DNA of 64,000 bases from Dactylorhiza incarnata (taxonomy: Eukaryota > Streptophyta > Magnoliopsida > Asparagales > Orchidaceae), in the NCBI GenBank assembly GCA_033032865.1, contig JAWHQI010000266.1, forward strand, positions 3,447,501-3,511,500. The letters are read 5' to 3'. Within the stretch, counting starts at the first letter, position 1, and each line of letters opens with the position of its first letter. Both the position numbers and the translations under genes were made by a program. The notes below the pieces were generated by a model. That model saw nothing but the letters and a program-made list of their open reading frames with translations, was not told the origin of the DNA and ran no database searches. Positions 56,559 through 64,000 of this stretch are shown piece after piece.

Positions 56559-57869
56559 ATGGTCAAGTCCATTAGAATTCTACTTGTTATTGCTGCGTAT
56601 TATGACTATGAGATCTGGCAAATGGATGTCAAAACGGCTTTCCTTAATGGAAACCTCCTTGAGGAAGTGTACATGACACAACCCGAGGGTTTTATATCTC
56701 CAAATGAGGCCACTAAAATATGCAAGTTGAATCGATCCATTTATGGATTGAAACAAGCTTTTCGAAGTTTGAATCTGCATTATGATGAGAAAAGCAAAGA
56801 GTTTGGTTTCATCAAGAACGAAGATGAACCTTGTGTTTACAAGAAGATTAGTGGGAGCATTATCGTTTTCCTGATATTGTATGTAGATGACATACTGCTG
56901 ATCGGAAATGACATTCCAACCCTGCAAGCTATTAAGAATAGGCTAGGGGATTGCTTTTCTATGAAGGACTTGGGTGAAGCGACTTATATACTTGGTATTA
57001 AGATCTATAGAGATAGATCGAAGAAGTTGCTGGGTTTGACCCAGAGTACATACATTGATAAGGTGTTGAAACGGTTCAACATGCTTGAGTCCAAGAAAGG
57101 ATTCTTACCCATGTCACATGGTGTGAGTCTCTCTAAGGACCAGTGTCCTAAATCTTTGGAAGATAAGGACCGCATGAAGTTGATTCTATATGCCTCGGCA
57201 ATTGGATCAATCATGTATGCAATGTTGTGTACTCGACCCGATGTCTCATATGCTTTGAGCATGACGAACAGGTATCAGTCTGATCCTGGTGAGAGTCACT
57301 GGATTGTAGTCAGGAATATCTTAAAGTACTTGAGAAGGACTAAAGATGTATTCTTGGTGTATGGTGGAGAGGAAGAGCTCATTGTAAGTGGTTACACAGA
57401 TGCTAGCTTCCAAACTGATAAGGATGACTCAAAGTCCCAATCAGGTTTTGTATTTTGCCTTAACGGAGGAGCTGTAAGTTGGAAGACTTCCAAGCAGGAG
57501 ACAGTTGCCAATTCTACGATAGAAGCAGAGTATATTGCTACCGCAAATGCGGCAAAGGAGGCTGTGTGGATTAGGAAATTCATCGGCGAGCTAGATGTAG
57601 TTCATAGCATTGTTGATCCCATAGTTCTCTACTGTGACAACAACGGTGCTATTGCACAAGATAAGGAACCTAGATCTCATCAGCGCTCCAAGCACATACT
57701 TCGACGGTTCCATCTTATTCGAGAGATTGTCGATCGAGGAGATGTGAGCATTTGCAGAGTACCGACTGAAGAAAAAATAGCGAATCCACTGACAATGCCT
57801 CTTGCACAAAAGAAGCATGATGGTCATGTTAGAACAATGGGTATAAGATACCTGAATGATCATCTTTAG
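56559..57869 (+). pseudogene. Copia E reverse transcriptase and RNase H
   Basis: An open frame of 436 codons continuing RT after the frameshift: SIRILLVIAAYYDYEIWQMD, KTAFLNGNLLEEVYM, the catalytic YVDD (56880-56891) and DLGEATYILGIKI. RNase H has GYTDASFQTDKDDSKSQSGF, SKQETVANSTIEAEYIA and LYCDNNGAIAQ, and the usual end RTMGIRYLNDHL. The domain itself is complete with catalytic residues in place; it is called a pseudogene because the polyprotein upstream is broken. Confidence 0.92.
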
Positions 57870-58819
57870 TGGGAGCCTGGTGAATTGCATGTTTGTTGGT
57901 TGTTTATTCATTTGATGAATTGTGATATGTACTATATGTTTCATTTTATATTTATGGCAAGTTCTTTTATTATGTCAACTTTTTCTATATGATAGACTAA
58001 TTAACATAATGAATGCCCTTAGAATGTTTGCTTCCATAGAAATTCAAGTACGTGACTTGACTATGAGGGCCTATGTTTAACTGAAGCTTCATTCTTAAAT
58101 GGTCCCTGGTCGACGTATCATCCTAGAAATTAGGGCGAGGATGAGACCATAGGACTAGCATGTGCGTTGACTGATGACCGGTTCTCACGGGTCATGATAT
58201 TGTGATATCAAGTCATCACATGGGTACTTGTTAGGAACAAATTGTACTGGACAGACCCACGGTGAGACTACTTTGTGGATTGTTATATGAACGTGTCACA
58301 AGTAGGTCTCAAATGACAATGGTGTTTGTGGTCCTTTGACCTGAAGTCGCAACATTCATCGGGTGAGGAAGAGCGTACGTTGATGCCATCTAAAGTCTTC
58401 TCTTGAGAAAGGTTGATGATAATGGTCATTATTGGGTATGTTCAGAATCATTTGGGTGTTTGGGTGTGAGCAAGAATGGGATTTGTCCTCCTTTATGACA
58501 GGAGTTACATCAATGGGCCCCTTGATGGAATGAGACCGAGAAATGCATGGTCATGCTGGGTTGAGCCAATATATGATATTGAGCTTACCACACTCTTGAG
58601 ATCTATTCTAGATCAGGAAACTAGGATTGAACAATTATGAGGGTGACACGGTCCATGCATCTAGTTCTATCCGGATGTAAGGGACAAAGGGACATGACAA
58701 CACTGATACATTGGTCATGACAGGCTTGTTGAGTTATGAACTCTTATTGCTTGGGTAGCAATGATGTATTGCTAGATGCCGCTCATTATTTGTAAGACTT
58801 TTGTTGACACTTTGTGATC
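57870..58819 (+). other. Copia E 3' UTR
   Basis: About 950 bp without ORF or repeats before the polypurine tract. Confidence 0.7.
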
Positions 58820-58829
58820 AAGTGGGAGA
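58820..58829 (+). other. Polypurine tract of copia E
   Basis: AAGTGGGAGA directly before the 3' LTR. Confidence 0.9.
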
Positions 58830-58830
58830 C

Positions 58831-58996
58831 TGCTGGAGTTTCTGAGGTGATCTCAAAGCAATCAACAGTTAGACTTACTGCCAACGCAATATGATCCTAT
58901 AGGGTCACACATAAAAGTGCTTGGAGAAATTGGAGGAAGAATTATGCTGGTTTGGGATTTCTCGAGAAGTCAATTGTTGCCTTGGATTTCTAGAGA

Positions 58997-59028
<32 letters not shown>

Positions 59029-59079
59029 GTTGCCTTGGGATTTCTCGAGAGGTAAATTGTTGCTTTGAGATTTCTCGAG

Positions 59080-59118
<39 letters not shown>

Positions 59119-59265
59119 TGCCTTGGGATTTCTCGTGAAATCAGGCCCATCATGCGCGACTTAGTCGAACTAAAGGCATTCATCAACCGCTGAGATGGCA
59201 AAAGGCTACTGTAGCGCGTTCGTCGAACGCAGGCCTCTTGAGTTCGTCGAACGCAGGCTGCTCGA
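58831..59265 (+). repeat. 3' LTR of copia E, truncated
   Basis: Matches 51695 onward to the second or third unit of the 24-bp array, then joins unrelated gag sequence within about 59262-59272. Confidence 0.9.
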
Positions 59266-59448
59266 GTTATGGGGACCTTCTTCCACGATCTGAAAGATTC
59301 TTGGGTCGGCAGCTTCCATGTAGAATCTTACTCTTTCCTTCCACATAGGAAAGTTCTCTTTGGTGCAGACTGGCAACTTGACGGAATCCTTGGCCTTATC
59401 CATTCCAGACATATTTGCTTTAGCAACTAGATGAGGAGTCTTGTTCAA
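59266..59448 (-). pseudogene. Gag N-terminal fragment of Sirevirus-like F
   Basis: The minus strand gives MSGMDKAKDSVKLPVC, KENFPMWKERVRFYMEAADP and IFQIVEEGPH, the start of a Sirevirus-type gag (compare MGPMKLPICRMETFGIWKQR of the copia at 29201). It is cut off after about 55 residues at the junction with copia E. The likely ATG is near 59410. Confidence 0.82.
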
Positions 59449-59475
59449 GGTGTTAGCCTTATAGCGAATAACCTA

Positions 59476-59487
59476 CCTCTGATACCA
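59476..59487 (-). other. Primer-binding site of element F
   Basis: TGGTATCAGAGG on the minus strand, two bases after the LTR end. Confidence 0.9.
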
Positions 59488-59489
59488 AT

Positions 59490-61121
59490 TGAAAGTATCT
59501 AGTTGCGGCCTAAATCACCTAGAGGGGGGTGAATAGGTGGATTCTATGTCTTAAAGTGAAATAAAAAATTTAACACAGAAAAGCAAACAAACAGCCACAG
59601 CACAGACACAAGGATTTTATAGAGGTTCCCCGATGTGGGTAGTCCTCTTTCCCGCTTCGCCTATCTAGCACTTCGAGGCTAGACTCGGCTACTTCACCAA
59701 TCTCAGATTATAACTAATCTTACACCTCGGAGTTAAAACTCCTACAACTCGGAGTATACAACTCCTACAACTCGGAGTATAGCAACTCCTACAACTCGGA
59801 GTATAACAACTCCTACAAACAATCTCGGAGTGAAAAACTCCTACAAAAGAAGAGATATGAAAACACAAAACTTCTTCTTAACCTCTAAAGAGAATAACTT
59901 CAGATCTTGAAAACTGAGTCTTCTTCTCAACCTTGAAAGAAAGCTTGGCACTAGAAAGATGTGAAGAGAGAGGACTTGGCTAACCAGATCTGAATAGGCC
60001 CTTTGACTTACTTGAAAGAATCTTCAATAAAGAGAGCAGCAATAAGATCAAAGGCCTTCTTCTGAGAAATCTCTAACAACAAAAGAGAAAGGATCTTGAG
60101 CAGTAAATGTTAGGTCTCAGAATTCTTGTTCAGCAAAAGAGAAAGGAGATCGACTTTTTTTTGTTGCACTTTTTCTTTTCTGAACAGTCGGCTGAAGAAG
60201 GTTTTTAGATCGATTCTTAAGATCCATTTTCTTGCCCTAAAATAAGGATTTATTTATAGGGAGGTCTTCAACGGCTCTTGCGACAAAGAAGGGAGAGGCG
60301 ACACGTGTACTGCTCATGTCGGCTGACCCTCATTTTCGAAAACGAAACGAGGATTTGAAATCCGTCTGTCCGTCATTCGTCGGGATTCGTCGGGAGTACA
60401 CGAGAACATCCGACGAATTGACTTAGCCGCAGAGTTTTCCTTCACAACCCAGTCAGAATGACCTCTGTCAGCATTCGTCGGGATTCGTCGGAATGACCCG
60501 AGTCATCTCGACGAATGGACTTGGCTTCAGAAATTTCTTCATAACCCAGCCAAAATGACTTCTGTCAGCATTCGTCGGGATTCGTCGGAATGACCCGAGT
60601 CATCTCGACGAATGGACTTGGCTTCAGAAATTTCTTCATAACCCAGCCAAAATGACTTCTGTCAGCATTCGTCGGGATTCGTCGGAATGACCCGAGTCAT
60701 CTCGACGAATGGACTTGGCTTCAGAAATTTCTTCATAACCCAGCCAAAATGACTTCTGTCAGCATTCGTCGGGATTCGTCGGAATGACCCGAGTCATCTC
60801 GACGAATGGACTTGGCAGAAATTTTCTTTTCTTCTGAAAGCCTGCTCCACTCCTCAACCTTGAAAACCTTCAGTCATGAGTATATGAAGTGCACCCCAAA
60901 AGAGAGATTACACATGGACCAACACTTTGTTCTATTCAATGAGGGATTACATTGTTTAGAACTGTGTTTGGTGATCCATTGAAACCTGACTTTGGTGTGC
61001 ACTTAGCATTACAACCTGTCATAACACATCTAAACAAAAGTCATCAAATACAAATACAATTCATTTTAGTTTACTAGGGGACATCTTCAAATCAAGGTGA
61101 TTGTAGACACAATACCCAACA
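59490..61121 (-). repeat. 5' LTR of Sirevirus-like F
   Basis: On the minus strand it runs from TGTTGGGTATTG (ending at 61121) to GATACTTTCA. TATAAATA on the minus strand is at 60251-60258, with a 97-bp array upstream. TTCACCCCCCTCTAGG occurs near its end (59519-59537). It is inserted in copia D; the flank is CTGAG (61122-61126). Confidence 0.88.
60440..60835. repeat. 97-bp tandem array, four copies
   Basis: CATTCGTCGGG starts at 60472, 60569, 60666 and 60763, exactly 97 bp apart. Each unit has CATTCGTCGGGATTCGTCGG and, about 25 bp on, CTCGACGAATG, which is its inverse. Confidence 0.95.
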
Positions 61122-61228
61122 CTGAGAAAGTATGTTAGAACATTAAAGGTATCTGACTTTGTTTTTAAGATAGAAAAGTTAAGTGAATCCTATAACTTTT
61201 TGTTTGATTGCATATGGAGTTAAAAGAT

Positions 61229-62440
61229 TTATAATAGGTTAAGCATTGTCTTATAGTTAATTATATTGGCCTTATCTGATAAGTGTTTTACCAATTGAAA
61301 TCTTCTTTGATAATTATTAAAATATATGTTTGATAAACTATTCTGATTTCGTCGATCTCGGGTTGACAAAGTGCAGTGATTTTGTTGATCTCTGATTAAG
61401 GAATAGTTATATTTATTCTCTGTGTTTAGAGTTCGTTGAACTCTGATTCGTTGAGCTCTGATCATAAGAAAATTATGCTTAATTTCTGTGTTCGGCTTTC
61501 GTCGATCAGTGTTCGACGAAGTCATTTGATTTCGTCGATCTTGGTTCGACGAATTTTGTTGAACAAAAAAAATTTTAGTGATTTCTACTGAGTCTTCTGC
61601 TACTTCTTTTTCTTTAGCAGAGACAAATTTTGAAGATGTAGTTTGAGTATTTTTCTTTTGAACATGAGATAGATTAGATGAAAATCCTAAGCTAAGTTTG
61701 CTGCCATTTAATCTGGCATTTATAGTGCTTGTGATATTTATTGGTTTGATATTTCTTTCATTAAGAGATTGTTCAAAAATTTCAGCCTTAATTGAGTTAT
61801 TTTTCAAATAAATAATTTGCTCTTCTGATGTTTTTAAGTCTACTTTAAGTTGAGTATTTTCAGAAGGTTAATTGTTTATTTTTGTTAACTCTTTTCTGAG
61901 AGATTTGATTTCTTTCTCAGATTCTATTAAATCTGTGCATAGTAATTTAAAATCTGATTTGAGTTGTTTAGGAGTAAAATCAAAACTTGAAATTACCTCA
62001 TTTTCATCAGATTCAGATTCTTCATCTGGGTTGTGGTTTGAGCCATTTATGGCCATCATGCAGAATTTTATTGCTTTTTGTTCTTCTTCTTCTTCACTTG
62101 AACTAGATGATGATTCTGTATCTGAATCACTTGAGGTGGAAGAAGATTCAGCTACCTTTCTTGTGAGGGAGTTCCAGATGTCTCTTGCTGAAGTGCAATC
62201 AGCAACTATTTGAAAAATGTCATTTGACATTGATTGAGATAATATATCCATAGCCTTGGCATTAGCACTTTTCAGCTTCTTTTGAGCATATGTTGATGTT
62301 GATGAAGTTGAAGGTCCTGTCAGAATAGATTTATAAATTTCTTCATCTATTGCATTCATATATAATCTAATTCTAGCTTGCCATAAAGAGAAGTTATTCA
62401 AATTACAGATAGGTGGTCTGAAAAATTCTTCTTGTGCCAT
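61229..62440 (-). pseudogene. Gag of copia D
   Basis: The minus-strand ATG at 62440 begins MAQEEFFRPPICNLNNFSLW and continues QARIRLYMNAIDEEIYKSI and ANAKAMDILSQSMSNDIF, a Sirevirus-type copia gag. A Ser/Glu-rich stretch (STSSDSDTESSSSSSEEEEE), an acidic hinge and a coiled coil (IESEKEIKSLRKELTK) follow, then a TAA at 61868. The same frame continues to 61229. The final part (61340-61565) runs through TTCGTCGATC/GTTCGACGAA motifs and looks repeat-derived. No knuckle and no pol can be seen; the element is cut by F at 61121. Confidence 0.8.
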
Positions 62441-62583
62441 GAAAAAGTAAAAACTCTAAAATAAATTTAAGATCTAATTGATCTTTTGATTCAGGTGTTA
62501 GCCTGTATACAATCAACCAACCTATGAATCCAATTGAAAGTGCAATTGATATCAGTTGAAAGTGAATTGATATAATCAACCTC

Positions 62584-62595
62584 GTTTTGATACCA
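62584..62595 (-). other. Primer-binding site of copia D, diverged
   Basis: TGGTATCAAAAC on the minus strand; matches the initiator-Met type for eight bases. Confidence 0.7.
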
Positions 62596-62597
62596 AT

Positions 62598-64000
62598 TGA
62601 AAGGTGAGGTTAGATCTTAGATTTACTCTAGAGGGGGGTGAATGGAGTGTTAAAACTGTTTTTCACTTAATTTTATAGCGGGATTAAAATAGTGTTACTT
62701 ATATGTGTATTGCAGAGTGAGTTATAAAATAAAATAAAGAAACACATCACAATACAGCAAAATAAGCACAGCACATACGACACAAGAATTTTATAGTAGT
62801 TCCCCACTAAACTTGGGTACATCTACTCTTCTACCACATTTGGTAGGATTCCACTACAGGTTGTTGATCAGGCGCCCTGCCACCAAGGGAGTTTTGATCA
62901 GGTGTCCACACACCAAGTGAGCTTTTGATCAGGTGCTCTAACCCAACTACAGGTTTTTGATCAGGTGCCCTGCCACCAATGGTTGTAACTTTTGAAGGGA
63001 GTAGTTATAACCCTTTATACAGTTAAAAGAAAACAAAAATATATTGTTCTTCTCTTTCTGAGAAGACTCTAATGGATCCTTGATGATGTTGAAGAGCTCC
63101 CCCTGATTTGATTAGTGTTTGATGATCAGGTGAGGAAGCTTCTTCTCTAGATTGTAGTAACTCCTTTCTTCTTCTTCTGCAGTTGAGATCCTGAGCAAAT
63201 GATCTAGATTGAGTGTCTCAGGATGAAGATGATCTGCAGAAAAGAGTTAGCAAACAAGATAAATAAAATATGTTGTTCTCTGTCTTTCTCTTCTTTATGC
63301 TTTCTCCGTCTGTATGTAATCTGGAGAGCTTCTCTCTCTTATGTTCTAGACCTCTTCTGTCTTGCTGTCTTTAAAGGGAAGAGATAAAGTCTCTTTTTAT
63401 TAACTGGACTCCTCGAGAAGATAAATTGCCATCTTTAATTTAAGTTGTTCTGCAACGGCTATATCATTAATGTTTCTGCAACGGCTATATCATTTAATTG
63501 TTCTGCAACGGCTATATCATTAATGTGAGGCAGTGATAATTCAAACAAATATATAAATAGAAATAATTCAAAATATTGCTTTATCAGATATAGAATTTTA
63601 GTCGATCTGAGAAATGAGAATATATAAAGCTGAACATATTTCGTCGATCTCAGCTTGAAGTTCGTTGGGCTGAGCTCGACGTTTGTCGAACTGATCATTG
63701 ATTAACTGCATAGAGAATTTTCGTCGAGCGCTGCTTGGATTTCATTGAATGCAGCTTCAGAGTCCTTTCGTCGAGCGCTGCTTGGTTTTCGTCGAACGCA
63801 GCTGAAGAGAACTTCCGTCGATCGCAGTTAGCTTTTCGTCGATCGCGGCTTCCTTGATATTTCGTCGAGCGCTGCTAGCCTTTCGTCGATCGCAGTTTAT
63901 ATTATATTCTTTTCTGTGTCTTCTGTCTTAATGAGATTTAATCTAGGTTATACAAGATGTGTTATGATAGAAACTTAGACCATAAAGATGGATCCTAACT
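62598..64000 (-). repeat. 5' LTR of copia D, runs past the window
   Basis: Starts TGAAAGGTGAGG like 51408. Contains GATCAGGTG..CC units (62860-62970), the shared GAGGGGGGTGAAT motif (62627-62648), three CTGCAACGGCTATATCATT units (63450-63520) and a TTCGTCGA motif array. Confidence 0.9.
63596..63900. repeat. TTCGTCGA-type motif array in copia D LTR
   Basis: Repeats such as TTTCGTCGAGCGCTGCTTGG, TTCGTCGAACGCAGC and TTCGTCGATCGCAG. Upstream, on the minus strand, of AT-rich TATATATT-like sequence (63545-63562). Confidence 0.85.

Larger units (their letters stand above)
51695..59265 (+). mobile_element. Ty1/copia element E, nearly complete
   Basis: 5' LTR, primer site, about 1 kb of leader, gag, protease, integrase, RT, RNase H, 3' UTR, polypurine tract and a 3' LTR cut short near 59265. 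It carries in-frame stops and frameshifts. It lacks the TTCACCCCCCTCTA motif of the other copias, so it is probably not a Sirevirus. I do not assign the lineage. Confidence 0.92.

Noticed and set aside
1..64000. tRNA, rRNA or other structural RNA genes
   Set aside because: The only tRNA-like strings are 10-18 base primer-binding sites; no cloverleaf or rRNA sequence was recognised.

Overview
The window is plant (angiosperm) intergenic DNA made almost wholly of LTR retrotransposons inserted into one another. The lineages that can be read (a Ty3/gypsy chromovirus, Tat/Athila-like Ty3 derivatives, Sirevirus-like and other Ty1/copia elements), the initiator-Met and TGGCGCC-type primer-binding sites and the kilobase-long LTRs all point to a large flowering-plant genome. 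I found no convincing host gene, rRNA, tRNA or CRISPR array. The nearest thing to a gene is an antisense, apparently spliced ORF inside a non-autonomous copia element (44.0-45.8 kb). I do not name a species.

Layout. (1) <1-18626, minus: gag-only, Tat-like element 'A' (TR-GAG type). Its 3' LTR (1-2712) carries a solo LTR of family X (526-2207, TSD GCTGC). It is followed by a 78-bp and then a 96-bp tandem array in the position of the 3' UTR, a gag with three stops (17170-15851) and the 5' LTR (17227-18626). A complete chromovirus (6303-15498, TSD CCCGG) sits inside the 96-bp array. (2) 18627-24284: long LTR sequences and an integrase fragment of minus-strand Ty3 elements. (3) 24285-27917: decayed minus-strand Ty3 element 'G1' with gag, PR, RT, RH and IN. 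(4) 27918-35368, plus: 5' half of a Sirevirus-like copia, split by a second TR-GAG copy (31625-34922, TSD TGTGC). (5) 35369-50889, minus: non-autonomous family-X element. It is split by a solo LTR (38256-39950, TSD TGCGC) and by a non-autonomous copia (40236-48925, TSD AGCTC) that has a gag on the minus strand and the antisense gene on the plus strand. (6) 50890-51407: Ty3-type LTR fragment. (7) 51408-64000: minus-strand copia 'D', split by a nearly complete plus-strand copia 'E' (51695-59265) and by the gag/5'-LTR remnant of Sirevirus-like 'F' (59266-61121), which E meets at a deletion junction.

How the parts work together. Almost every coding region is disabled, mostly by isolated in-frame stops of the kind produced by C-to-T change, so mobility would depend on partner elements elsewhere. 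The striking shared feature is architectural. At least eight unrelated LTR families here each carry their own cluster of CpG-rich palindromic or short tandem motifs just upstream of the LTR TATA box. In the non-autonomous copia the same motif type also lies upstream of the antisense gene. Element A adds a likely case of satellite DNA being born in a retrotransposon 3' UTR.
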